Position numbers and translations under genes: made by a program | NCBI GenBank assembly: GCA_963835735.1 | Contig: CAWIGP010000002.1 | Location: 186,001 to 250,000 of the forward strand | Source of the DNA: DASQMT01 sp963835735 | Lineage (GTDB): Bacteria; Actinomycetota; Thermoleophilia; Solirubrobacterales; Solirubrobacteraceae | Length of the DNA stretch: 64,000 bases | Direction: 5' to 3' | Notes under the pieces: model-generated | The model's input: only the letters and a program-made list of their open reading frames with translations | Told to the model about the DNA's origin: nothing | The model's database searches: none | In this document: positions 1-8,092 of the stretch, piece by piece | Layout of the letters: every line of letters begins with the position of its first letter | Position numbering within the stretch: position 1 is the stretch's first letter

Positions 1-747
1 GAGCGTCGGGCCGTCCGGGCGGGCGGCGACGACCCCGAGAAAGCGGCCGTCCGGCAGCGGCAGCCGCGCGCCGATGTGCGGGCGCAGCGCGCGCACGACC
101 CGCTCGACCTCCTCGGGCGTGCGCGTCGGGTCCAGCGCGCGGTCCGCGGCCTCGATCTTGTGCGCGTACGTGACGCCGTCGGCCGGCTGCTCGCGCCACG
201 GCGGGCGCTCGTCGAGCGCGCGCACCAGCAGCTCGCCGCTCAGCTCCTGGAGCCGCGCCGACAGCGTGCCGTAGTCGTCGTCGGGCGCGATCTTCGCCGC
301 CGCCTGCAGGCACACCGGCCCCTCGTCGAGCCCTTCGGTGAGGCGCATGATCGAGACGCCGGTCTCCGGATCGCCGGCCATGATCGCGCGCTCGACCGGC
401 GCTGCGCCGCGCCAGCGCGGCAGCAGCGACGGGTGGACGTTGAGCACCTCGTAGTCCGACAGCAGCGGCTCGCGGATCAGCACCCCGTAGGCGGAGACGA
501 CGAGGACGTCGGGGGCGGCGGCCGCGATCCGCTCCAGCGACTCGGGCGCGTGGAGCGCCTCCGGCTGGATCAGCTCGAGCCCCAGCGCCTGCGCCGCCTC
601 CGCCACCGGGGGAGCCTGCAGCGTGCGGCCGCGGCCGCGTGGGCGGTCGGGCCGGGTGACCACGAGCACCGGGCGGTGCGGGCCCGCCGCGAGCCGCTCG
701 AGCACGGCGGCGGCGAACAGCGAGGTGCCCAGGTAGACGGTGCGCAA
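1..747 (-). CDS. fmt: Methionyl-tRNA formyltransferase (3' end cut by window)
   Basis: Formylates the amino group of Met-tRNA(fMet) with 10-formyl-tetrahydrofolate for translation initiation, in the cytoplasm. About 249 residues are present; the C-terminus lies beyond base 1. Visible are the N-terminal LRTVYLGTSLFA strand, the HPSLLPRWRGAAP motif with the catalytic Asn/His region (NVHPSLLP), and the GLDEGP motif with the catalytic Asp. The start is most likely TTG at 747 (TTGCGCACC), 8 nt after the def stop; no strong Shine-Dalgarno is visible, so translational coupling to def is inferred. The def-fmt order is the classic one, since deformylase undoes what Fmt does. Confidence 0.95.
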   Translation of the reverse strand, partial: MRTVYLGTSLFAAAVLERLAAGPHRPVLVVTRPDRPRGRGRTLQAPPVAEAAQALGLELIQPEALHAPESLERIAAAAPDVLVVSAYGVLIREPLLSDYEVLNVHPSLLPRWRGAAPVERAIMAGDPETGVSIMRLTEGLDEGPVCLQAAAKIAPDDDYGTLSARLQELSGELLVRALDERPPWREQPADGVTYAHKIEAADRALDPTRTPEEVERVVRALRPHIGARLPLPDGRFLGVVAARPDGPTL

Positions 748-755
748 GGGCGGCG

Positions 756-1358
756 TCAGGCCGAGGCGCCGAGCGGAGCGGCGGCGTTCTCCCGCAGCGC
801 GCGCATCGCTTCCTTGCGCTGGTCGCGGCTGGTGCGGTCGAGGATGAGGACGCCGTCGAGGTGATCCATCTCGTGCTGGATCACGCGCGCCTCGAGCCCC
901 GAGGCCTCGATCAGGATTCCCTCGCCGCGCTCGTCATGCGCGCGCACCCGGACGTGCACGGGGCGGTCAACATCGACGAGCACGCCCGGCAGGCTGAGGC
1001 AGCCCTCCTCCATCGGCTCACGCACGTCACTCGCCCACTCGAGCACGGGATTGACGAGCGCCGCAATCGCGGCCTCGGCCTCCACGCGGTAGACGAGCAC
1101 CCGGTGCATGACCCCGACCTGGGTCGCGGCGAGGCCGATCCCGAGCGCGTCGTTCATCAGCTGCCCCATGCGCCGGACCTCCTCACGCAGTGCCTCGTCG
1201 AAGCGCTCGATCATAAGCGCGCGGCTGCGCAGTACCGGATCGCCGTGCTTGCGGACGAGCTTGAGTGCGGCGTCACGACGCGCCCGCGTCTCGGGGTCGA
1301 GCCGGGGAGGCGGGTCCTCCTCGGCGACCTCTGTCGGCTCGTCGTGGCGGTCGGACAT
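756..1358 (-). CDS. def: Peptide deformylase (copy 1)
   Basis: Removes the formyl group from nascent peptides, a metal-dependent hydrolase. At 200 residues it shows all three family motifs: GIGLAATQ (73-80), EEGCLS (117-122, metal-ligand Cys120) and HEMDH (162-166, two metal His plus catalytic Glu). It carries a roughly 25-residue acidic N-terminal extension before the usual start of the fold. ATG at 1358 is preceded 9 nt upstream by TAGCAT (1368-1373), so it may be leaderless. It lies between priA and fmt. A second deformylase gene is at 19991-20527. Confidence 0.96.
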   Translation of the reverse strand: MSDRHDEPTEVAEEDPPPRLDPETRARRDAALKLVRKHGDPVLRSRALMIERFDEALREEVRRMGQLMNDALGIGLAATQVGVMHRVLVYRVEAEAAIAALVNPVLEWASDVREPMEEGCLSLPGVLVDVDRPVHVRVRAHDERGEGILIEASGLEARVIQHEMDHLDGVLILDRTSRDQRKEAMRALRENAAAPLGASA

Positions 1359-1367
1359 GAGCGTCGA

Positions 1368-1373
1368 ATGCTA
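1368..1373 (-). promoter_or_regulatory. Putative -10 of def-fmt
   Basis: TAGCAT ends 9 nt before the def ATG with no Shine-Dalgarno between, fitting a leaderless or near-leaderless transcript. Inferred from spacing only. Confidence 0.45.
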
Positions 1374-1398
1374 GCCCGCCGACGGTGCTGGAACCTCA

Positions 1399-1509
1399 GG
1401 AGAAGGTGTCCGGTGCTCGACGTCCGGCTGACCGTGTCGAGCTACGCGACCGCGCGCCGGGCAGCCTCCCGTCTGCGCTCCGGGAGTTACAACGCGCTCC
1501 GGGAGTTAC
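1399..1509. repeat. Dispersed repeat, copy 1, between priA and def
   Basis: This non-coding stretch shares two blocks with the insertion inside priA. Block A (1399-1433) contains GTCCGGTGCTCGACGTCCGG. Block B (1453-1490) is a 38-nt sequence identical to 2727-2764 and includes the hairpin CTCCCG-N9-CGGGAG. The outer 16-nt unit GCGCTCCGGGAGTTAC is present twice (1475-1490 and 1494-1509), and the second unit supplies the TAA stop of priA. No open reading frame with a recognisable product runs through it. It looks like a small non-autonomous mobile or REP-like sequence; the family is unknown to me. Confidence 0.75.
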
Positions 1510-3715
1510 TGCGGATCGACGTCCACGCTGAACGCCACGGCCTTGTGCTCGCGGCGGTTCGCGGCGCGGTCCACCGCATCGCGCACCGCGGCGATCGCGG
1601 CGGCGCGGTCGTGGGCCTTGACGACGACCTGGGAGCGATGGCGGCCGCGGAGCCGGAACAGCGGCGCCGGCCCCAGCACCGTGGCGCCGCGCGCGTGCGC
1701 GACCGCTGCGGCGATCTCGCCGGCGGCGGCGCGCGGGGGCGCGGGCTGCTCGGACGAGCAGACGATCCGGATCAGCTCAGCGAACGGCGGGTAGTCCAGC
1801 GCGCGCCGCCGCGCCAGCTCGCCGGTCACGAACCCGCGCGCGTCGTGCGCGGCTGCCGCGACGATCGCGGGCGCTTCCGGCGCCATCGTCTGGACCAGCA
1901 CGTGCCCGCCCCGCGGGCCGCGCCCGGCGCGGCCGGCGAGCTGGGCGATCAGGGCGAACGTCCGCTCCTCGGCGCGGAAGTCCGGGAACCGCAGCGTCGA
2001 GTCGGCGTCGACGACGACGCCGAGCGTGACGTCCGGGAAGTCGTGGCCCTTCGCCACCATCTGCGTGCCGACGAGCAGCCCGGCCGGCGCGGCGGCGAAG
2101 CGCGCGAGCAGCGCGGGCACGGCGTCCTTCGCGCCGGCGGTGTCGGCGTCGAGCCGGAAGACAGGGATGTCGAGCGCCTCGGCCAGCTCGGCCTCGAGCC
2201 GCTCCGTCCCGGCGCCGTAGCGCGCGACCGACGGCGACCCGCACGCGTCGCAGCGCGCGGGAACCGGTTCGCGGTGGCCGCAGTGGTGGCAGGCGACGAC
2301 GTGCTCGGCGCGGTGCAGCACCAGCGCGACATCGCACTGCGGGCACTCCCAGACCTTCCCGCAGGTGCGGCAGGTGAGGAAGTTCGACCAGCCGCGCCGG
2401 TTGAGGAGCAGGATCGCCTTGCGCGCCTCGTTCAGCGCCCGCCGGGCTTCGGGATGCAGCGGGTGGCGCGCGCCGCGCATGTCGAGCACGCGCACCGGCG
2501 GCAGCGGCCGGCCGGCGACCCGCTCGCTGAGCGTCAGCCGCGGGAGGGCGTGCCACGTCTCGGGGCGCGGAGTGGCACTACCGGCGAGCAACCCCGGCGT
2601 GCGCGGCCGATCGGAGAACGCGTCCGGTGCTCGGCGTCCGGCTGACCGAATGCCGCCGTAACCGGTCGATCGGGAGAACGGGTCCGGTGCTCGACGTCCG
2701 GCTGACCGTCTCGCGCAGCGGGACCACGCGCCGGGCAGCCTCCCGTCTGCGCTCCGGGAGTTACACGCCACGCCGCGACGTGGCGCGCGTCATACCGCGG
2801 ATCGCCCTCGTGCTTGTACGACGGATCGTGCTCCTCGTCGATCACGATGAGGCCGAGGTCGCGGACCGGGGCGAAGACCGCCGAGCGCGGGCCGACCGCG
2901 ATCCGGGCCTCGCCGGTGCGAAGCCGGCGCCACTCGTCGTAGCGCTCGCCCTCCCCGAGCGCGGAGTGCAGCAGCGCGACGGTGTCGCCGAAGCGCGCCT
3001 GGAAGCGCCCCACGGTCTGCGGCGTCAGCGCGATCTCCGGCACGAGCACGATCACGCCCTCGCCGCGCTCGAGCGCGGCGGCGGCCGCGCGCAGGTACAC
3101 CTCGGTCTTGCCGGAGCCGGTGACGCCATGCAGCAGGTGCGCGCCGCCGCGGCCGATCGCGGCCACCGCGGCCTCCTGCTCGGCGGTGAGCTGCACCGCG
3201 CGGTCGGCATGCGGGACGGTGAGGGGAGCGCGCCGCCGCGGCCGCGGCGCGATCGCGACGAGCCCGCGCGACTCGAGCCGCCGCAGCGCGGGGAGCTCGC
3301 CGGCAACCGCGCGCGGCAGCGTCGCGAGCAGCTCGCCCTGGCGTGCAGTCAGCCGCTCGCCGTCGAGCGGGACCTCGGTGCGCGCCGCCCACAGCTCGGT
3401 GCTTGGCTTGCCGCGGGGCGGCAGCACGAGCGTGAGCGCCCGCGCCGGCGTGGAGCAGTACTCAGCGGCCATCCACAGGGCGAGCTCGACCAGCTCGGCC
3501 GGCAGCGAGTCCTCGCGCACCGCCGTCGGCGTAACGAGCTTCTCCGCCGGCACGTCGGTGCGGTCGGCAAGCCCGACCACGACGCCGTCGAGCGCCTGGC
3601 GCCCGAACGGCACGCGCACGATCGACCCGACGTCGACCGGATCCGCGGGCAGCGCGTAGTCGAACGGCCCGGCCAGCCGCCGGGTCGTGGTGAGTGGCTG
3701 CACGCGCGCGATCAC
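1506..3715 (-). pseudogene. priA: Primosomal replication helicase PriA, interrupted by a repeat and out of frame
   Basis: PriA restarts stalled replication forks as a superfamily 2 helicase. The N-terminal half (from GTG 3715) has the PriA DNA-binding region, Walker A GVTGSGKTE and the DEEH box (VIDEEHDPSYK), then reads normally to YDARHVAAWR near 2768. The C-terminal half resumes in another frame at GLLAGSATPRPE near 2600, with cysteine zinc clusters (CRTCGKVWECPQC, CHHCGHREPVPARCDACG) and helicase motifs (GTQMVAKGHDFPDV, QLAGRAGRG), ending at 1506. Between them lies about 155-160 bp of repeat, leaving the halves shifted by one frame. Without the insert the protein would be near full length. 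Either the gene is broken, two polypeptides are made, or the assembly is wrong. TAGCGT sits 9 nt upstream of the start. Confidence 0.85.
2613..2764. repeat. Dispersed repeat, copy 2, inserted inside priA
   Basis: Two tandem copies of block A (2613-2647 and 2673-2707, 60 bp apart) are followed by block B (2727-2764), the latter identical over 38 nt to 1453-1490. The block starts immediately after the Trp-Arg codons of PriA (RHVAAWR) and ends just before the helicase motif GSATP. It is larger than copy 1 because block A is duplicated. The hairpin CTCCCG/CGGGAG is conserved. Exact insertion boundaries cannot be fixed without an intact relative. Confidence 0.8.
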
Positions 3716-3724
3716 GGCCGGATG

Positions 3725-3730
3725 ACGCTA
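3725..3730 (-). promoter_or_regulatory. Putative -10 of priA
   Basis: TAGCGT ends 9 nt before the priA GTG at 3715. No Shine-Dalgarno lies between, suggesting a leaderless transcript. Confidence 0.35.
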
Positions 3731-3811
3731 GCTGTCGCGGCGGCGGGCTCGCGAGGCGCTTCGAGTTCCACCGCATCGACGCCGTGCGGCAATCTCATCC
3801 AGATCGCCCGC

Positions 3812-3817
3812 TAGGCT
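3812..3817 (+). promoter_or_regulatory. Putative -10 of the methyltransferase gene
   Basis: TAGGCT ends 7 nt before the GTG at 3825, without a Shine-Dalgarno sequence; leaderless transcription is inferred. Confidence 0.45.
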
Positions 3818-3824
3818 CGCGCCC

Positions 3825-4643
3825 GTGGACCGGATCCTGCTCGGCGACAACCTGCCGCTGCTGCGCGCGGAGCCGGTGGAATCGGTCACGCTCGCCTATC
3901 TCGACCCGCCGTTCAACACCGGCCGCGAGCAGGCGCGCCGAACGCTGACCACGACCGCAGACGCGCGCGGCGACCGCACCGGGTTCGGCGGCCGCCGCTA
4001 TGCCACGCGCCTGCTCAACGAGTCCTCCTACCGCGACGCGTTCGAGGACTACCTCGGCTTCCTCGAGCCGCGCCTGCGCGAGGTGCGGCGGCTGCTCGCG
4101 CCGCAGGGCACGCTGTACTTCCACATCGACTACCGCGAGGCCCACTACTGCAAGCTGCTGCTCGACGAGCTGTTCGGCCGCGAGTGCTTCCTCAACGAGC
4201 TGATCTGGGCGTACGACTACGGCGCCAAGCCGCGCACCCGCTGGCCGGCCAAGCACGACACGATCCTCGTCTACGTCAAGGATCCGGCCCGGTACCTGTT
4301 CGACGCCGACGCGGTCGACCGCGAGCCCTACATGGCGCCCGGGCTCGTCACGGCCGCGCAGCGCGAGCGCGGCAAGCGCGCCACCGATGTGATCTGGCAC
4401 ACGATCGTCTCCCCCACCGGGCGCGAGAAGACCGGCTACCCGACGCAGAAGCCGGAAGGGCTCGTGCGCCGCTTCGTGCAGGCCTCGTCGCGGCCCGGCG
4501 ACCTGTGCCTGGACCCGTTCGCAGGCTCCGGCACGCTCGGCGCCGTCGCCGCGACACTCGGCCGGCGCTACCTGCTGATCGACGAGTCGCCCGAGGCGAT
4601 CGCCGTGATGGAGCGGCGGCTCGGCGCTCAGGCCGCGGCCTGA
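3825..4643 (+). CDS. DNA methyltransferase (N4-cytosine/N6-adenine, beta-type order)
   Basis: A predicted S-adenosylmethionine-dependent DNA methylase of 272 residues. The catalytic motif IV DPPFNTG is at residues 27-33, and the cofactor motif I DPFAGSGTLGAVA is near residue 230, so motif IV precedes motif I as in beta-class enzymes of the N6_N4_Mtase family. Start is GTG 3825. No restriction endonuclease or specificity gene is adjacent: priA is divergent upstream and a UbiB-like gene converges downstream with a 16-bp overlap of 3' ends. It is therefore an orphan (regulatory or housekeeping) methylase by context; the target sequence cannot be read from the gene. Confidence 0.9.
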   Translation: MDRILLGDNLPLLRAEPVESVTLAYLDPPFNTGREQARRTLTTTADARGDRTGFGGRRYATRLLNESSYRDAFEDYLGFLEPRLREVRRLLAPQGTLYFHIDYREAHYCKLLLDELFGRECFLNELIWAYDYGAKPRTRWPAKHDTILVYVKDPARYLFDADAVDREPYMAPGLVTAAQRERGKRATDVIWHTIVSPTGREKTGYPTQKPEGLVRRFVQASSRPGDLCLDPFAGSGTLGAVAATLGRRYLLIDESPEAIAVMERRLGAQAAA

Positions 4644-6022
4644 AGCCCCGCCCAGAACTCCTGCTCGGCGGCGCCGAGCGGGGTCGCCGGTGCGGCGCCG
4701 GCGTAGTACTCGCGCGCGATCGCGTGCCAGTCCGCACGCGCCCGCACCTCGCCGAGCGTGGAGAGCACGAGCCCCTCCATGCGGCGCAGCAGCAGCGTCT
4801 GCGGCGGCAGTGACTGGCGCCGCATCATCCCGAACCACGGCGAGCGCGGGCCGGTGGTGGAGTCGATCAGCTCGGCGACGTAGGCAGGAGTCAGCCGCCG
4901 CTCGCCCGGCTCCAGATACCAGGCGCCCATCGCCCTGAGCTGCGCGAGCAGGTCCTCCGGCGCGAACGTATCGGGCTCGGGGAGGTACCCGAGCTCGGCG
5001 AGCAGCGCGTGCACGGTCGCGGCGTCGCCTTCCTCCACCGCGACCGCGACCTGCGCCTCGCGATCGAGGTAGTCGCCGTCGATCACCCGCATCAGCCCGA
5101 AGTCGAGGAAGCCGACGCGGCCGTCGTCGAGCAGCAGGTAGTTGCCCGGGTGCGGGTCACCGGACACGCGCCGGGTGTGGTGGATCAGCCCGTAGTAGAA
5201 GCGGTAGACGATCTCGCCGAAGCGGTCGCGCGTCGCGGCGTCGCGGGCCTTGACCTCCTCGAACCGCTCGCCCTCGATCAGGTCGGTCACGAGCACCCGC
5301 CGGCTGGAGAGATCGGTGTGCACCGCGGGCACGAACGCGAACGGGTGGCCGCGATGGGCGCGGGCGACCGCGCGCTGGTTCTGTGCCTCGAGCTCGTAGT
5401 CGAGCTCCTCGGCGATCCGCTCGCGCAGCTCGGCGTAGAGCGCCTTGACGTCGAGCCCGGGTGCGAGCCGCTTCACGAGCGGCAGCAGCAGCGTCAGGTT
5501 GCGCAGGTCGGTGTCTACGGCCTCGGCGACGCCCGGGTATTGGACCTTGACCGCGACCGGCTGCCCGTCGCGCGTGACCGCGCGGTGGACCTGCCCGATC
5601 GAGGCCGCGGCGAACGCCTCCTCGTCGAACTCCGCGAACACGGCCGAGGGCTTATCCCCCAGCTCCTCGCGCAGCAGCTTCTCGACGTCCTTGAACGGCA
5701 GCGGCGGGACGCGGTCGCGCAGCGCAGCGAGCGTCTGCTTGAAGTTCTCGCGCTCGTCCTCGGGCAGCGCGGTGAAGTCGATCGTGGAGAGCACCTGGCC
5801 GACCTTCATCGCCGCGCCGCGCATCTGGCCGAGCTGCTCCACCAGCTCGCGTGCGAGCGCTGCAGCCCGCTCGCCGGTGGCGGCGTCCGCGGCCTCGGGG
5901 CTGCGTACGACGTTGGCCGCACGCGTCCCGACCCAGCGGGCGGATTGGCCGGCGACCAGCCCGCCGAGGCGCGCGGAGCGCGACAGGCGCGAGGTGGGCG
6001 GCTTGCGCGGCTCGGGCGGCAC
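4628..6022 (-). CDS. ABC1/UbiB/AarF family atypical kinase
   Basis: A 464-residue member of the ABC1 (UbiB/COQ8) protein-kinase-like family, whose members support quinone or isoprenoid-lipid metabolism. Visible family motifs, in order, are KVGQ (in AMKVGQVLS, about residue 77), AAASIGQVHRA (the Ala-rich nucleotide loop), VKVQYPG with the putative ATP Lys, EELDYELEAQNQ, and the catalytic GDPHPGNYLL and LDFG. GTG 6022 is preceded 6 nt away by TAGCCT (6029-6034). Its 3' end overlaps the methyltransferase gene tail-to-tail. No quinone biosynthesis genes are nearby, so substrate is unknown. Confidence 0.88.
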   Translation of the reverse strand: MPPEPRKPPTSRLSRSARLGGLVAGQSARWVGTRAANVVRSPEAADAATGERAAALARELVEQLGQMRGAAMKVGQVLSTIDFTALPEDERENFKQTLAALRDRVPPLPFKDVEKLLREELGDKPSAVFAEFDEEAFAAASIGQVHRAVTRDGQPVAVKVQYPGVAEAVDTDLRNLTLLLPLVKRLAPGLDVKALYAELRERIAEELDYELEAQNQRAVARAHRGHPFAFVPAVHTDLSSRRVLVTDLIEGERFEEVKARDAATRDRFGEIVYRFYYGLIHHTRRVSGDPHPGNYLLLDDGRVGFLDFGLMRVIDGDYLDREAQVAVAVEEGDAATVHALLAELGYLPEPDTFAPEDLLAQLRAMGAWYLEPGERRLTPAYVAELIDSTTGPRSPWFGMMRRQSLPPQTLLLRRMEGLVLSTLGEVRARADWHAIAREYYAGAAPATPLGAAEQEFWAGLQAAA

Positions 6023-6028
6023 GTCTTG

Positions 6029-6034
6029 AGGCTA
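6029..6034 (-). promoter_or_regulatory. Putative -10 of the UbiB-family gene
   Basis: TAGCCT lies 6 nt before the GTG at 6022, fitting leaderless transcription. Confidence 0.45.
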
Positions 6035-6072
6035 GGAGACGCGCCGCGCCCCGGAAATACGGCTAGCCGCCG

Positions 6073-6078
6073 TAGCAT
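6073..6078 (+). promoter_or_regulatory. Putative -10 of galK
   Basis: TAGCAT ends 7 nt before the galK GTG at 6086; no Shine-Dalgarno is visible, so the transcript is probably leaderless. Confidence 0.45.
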
Positions 6079-6085
6079 CGCCGCC

Positions 6086-7105
6086 GTGATCCGCGCGTTC
6101 GGCCCCGGCCGCGTGAACCTGATCGGGGAGCACACCGACTACAACGGCGGGCTCGCGCTGCCGTTCGCGATCGATCGCGGCGTGACCGTCGAGGCCGAGC
6201 CGCTCGCGGGCGGCGAGATCCGCGCCGAGGCACGCGACCTCGGCGAGACCGACGCGTTCCCCGCCGGCGACCCGCCGCGCGCCGGCGGCTGGCGCGCGTT
6301 CGTCCGCGGTACGGTCGCGGAGCTGCGCGCCGCAGGCGTGGGCGTGCCCGGCGCGTGGCTCGCGTTCTCCGGCGACGTCCCGCTCGGCTCCGGCCTGTCG
6401 TCCTCCGCCGCGCTCGAGGCCGCGCTGTGCCTCGCGCTGCTGGCGGTGGCGGACGCCGAGGAGCCCGACCGGACGGAGCTGGCCAAGCTCTGCTCGCGCG
6501 TGGAGAACGACTGGGTCGGCGCCGAGACCGGGCTGCTCGACCAGCTCGCTTCGCTGCGCGGCCGCGCGGGCGAGGCGATCCGGATCGACTTCGCGACGCT
6601 GGCGCTCGAGCCCGTGCCGCTGCGGCTCGGCGACTGGCGGCTGGTGACGCTCGAGTCGGGGGCCGAGCACGTCCACGCCGCCGGCGGCTACAGCCGGCGC
6701 CGGGCCGAGTGCCGCTCCGCGTGCGCGGCGCTCGGGATCGAGCGGCTGAGCGAGGCCGACCCGCGAGCCGCCGCCGCGCTGCCGCCGCCGCTGGACCGCC
6801 GCGCCCGCCACGTCCTCACCGAGAACGCGCGCGTCGACGCGATGGTCGAGGCGCTGCGGGGCGGCGACCTGCCGGCCGCCGGGCGGCTGCTCGACGCGTC
6901 GCACGCAAGCCTGCGCGACGACTACGAGGCGAGCGTGCCGGAGGTCGAGCGCGCTGTGCAGACGCTGCGCAGCGCGGGAGCTGCCGGAGCGCGCATGGTC
7001 GGCGGCGGCTTCGGCGGCTCGGTGCTGGGGCTACTCCCGCCCGGCGTCTCCGCTCCCGCCGGAGCCCGTGCGGTCGTCCCCGGTCCGCCGGCGGCGCTGG
7101 TGTGA
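6086..7105 (+). CDS. galK: Galactokinase
   Basis: Phosphorylates alpha-D-galactose at C1 using ATP (Leloir pathway). The 339-residue protein starts at GTG 6086, giving VIRAFGPGRVNLIGEHTDYN, the galactokinase signature (residues 8-20). The GHMP-kinase ATP loop PLGSGLSSSAA follows near residue 105, and the C-terminal GHMP motif GARMVGGGFGGSVLGL near residue 305. The reading frame is open far upstream to 5009, but that part is antisense to the UbiB gene and lacks homology. No galT or galE is in the window, so the gene stands alone here. Length is slightly short of the typical 350-390. Confidence 0.93.
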   Translation: MIRAFGPGRVNLIGEHTDYNGGLALPFAIDRGVTVEAEPLAGGEIRAEARDLGETDAFPAGDPPRAGGWRAFVRGTVAELRAAGVGVPGAWLAFSGDVPLGSGLSSSAALEAALCLALLAVADAEEPDRTELAKLCSRVENDWVGAETGLLDQLASLRGRAGEAIRIDFATLALEPVPLRLGDWRLVTLESGAEHVHAAGGYSRRRAECRSACAALGIERLSEADPRAAAALPPPLDRRARHVLTENARVDAMVEALRGGDLPAAGRLLDASHASLRDDYEASVPEVERAVQTLRSAGAAGARMVGGGFGGSVLGLLPPGVSAPAGARAVVPGPPAALV

Positions 7106-7121
7106 CGCCAGGGCGCTCGCG

Positions 7122-8021
7122 TCAGCCGTGATGGGTGCTGCAGTAGGCGTCGCGGGCAGCGCTGCTGCCCAGCAGGCCGTAGCCCATGGTTACGCGGATG
7201 AGGGCGGCCTGCGACGCGGCGGCGGTCTCGATGACGTCGGCGACACGGGCGCGCGCGGCCGGCGAGCCGGCGCTCACAAGCAGCTCGGCGTTGCGCCAGG
7301 CGATCTCGCGCCACCCCGCGATGATCTGGAACAGCGCGGCTTCGTCGAGTGTGCCGGGCAGGTTCGTGTCGTCGACGGTCGGGTCGAAGCGGCGGGCGGT
7401 CTCCGCGAAGACGTCGTCGATCACGCGGTTGAGGATCACGTCGACGCGATCGTGGTCGCGCTTGCGGCTCGTGCCGTCGGGCTTGACAAGCCCGATCGCC
7501 GCCAGCACGAACGGCAGGTCGCGCTGGACGTGGGCGTTGATGCCGAGCAGGATGTTCCCGGTTGCCGTGACGGCGTGGTCGGCAGCGGCGCGGAAGGCGG
7601 CCGCCCAGGCGGGCGGCACCGCCCCGCGCCGGCCCGCGCGCCACGCGTCGAAGGCCTCGAAGTAGTAACGGGCGAACACGGCGTCCTCGTGGTTCACGAA
7701 CGGCGTGTCCTGGAAGAAGCCCGGTTCATCGATCGCGCGGCGGTACTCCTCGGTGGTGCGCAGGTAGGTCAGCGCGAAGATGGCGTCGTGGTCGCAGGCG
7801 GTTGCCAGCGGGTTGAATCGGCGCCGCATCTCGCGGATCACCGCATCGACGCAGTGCGTACGACCCGCCGCGCAGTCGTTCTCGCTCGACGGGGTGTATT
7901 GCGTCGTCAGGCCGGGCAGCAGCTGGGTCCAGCCCACGAACGGCGGGTCCTGGGCGCGGGCGGTACCCGGCGCGAGCAGCACGAGGGCTGCGACCAGGCT
8001 GACGAGTGCGAGACGGGGCAT
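7122..8021 (-). CDS. Secreted DUF5995 family protein
   Basis: A 299-residue protein with a Sec signal peptide (hydrophobic residues about 4-20, ending ARAQ). The mature part has conserved-looking blocks such as AVIREMRRRFNPL, DDTNLPGTLDEAALFQ and WREIAWRNAELL, which I associate with the actinobacterial DUF5995 family; no enzymatic function is known to me. His-rich positions (for example ACDHDAIFA, GINAHVQRDLP) could bind metal, which is speculation. It is transcribed divergently from the ATPase gene at 8093 and converges on galK with a 16-nt gap. Confidence 0.7.
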   Translation of the reverse strand: MPRLALVSLVAALVLLAPGTARAQDPPFVGWTQLLPGLTTQYTPSSENDCAAGRTHCVDAVIREMRRRFNPLATACDHDAIFALTYLRTTEEYRRAIDEPGFFQDTPFVNHEDAVFARYYFEAFDAWRAGRRGAVPPAWAAAFRAAADHAVTATGNILLGINAHVQRDLPFVLAAIGLVKPDGTSRKRDHDRVDVILNRVIDDVFAETARRFDPTVDDTNLPGTLDEAALFQIIAGWREIAWRNAELLVSAGSPAARARVADVIETAAASQAALIRVTMGYGLLGSSAARDAYCSTHHG

Positions 8022-8092
8022 GCCTGATCGCTTGTTACCCGTCCGGCGCCACCCCCACTCGCTTGGAAGGTCGTCGATCCGGAAATCCGGGT

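Noticed and set aside
2600..2770. Intein in PriA
   Set aside because: The inserted stretch is only about 50 codons, has no intein Cys/His/Asn motifs, shifts the frame, and occurs again outside the gene.
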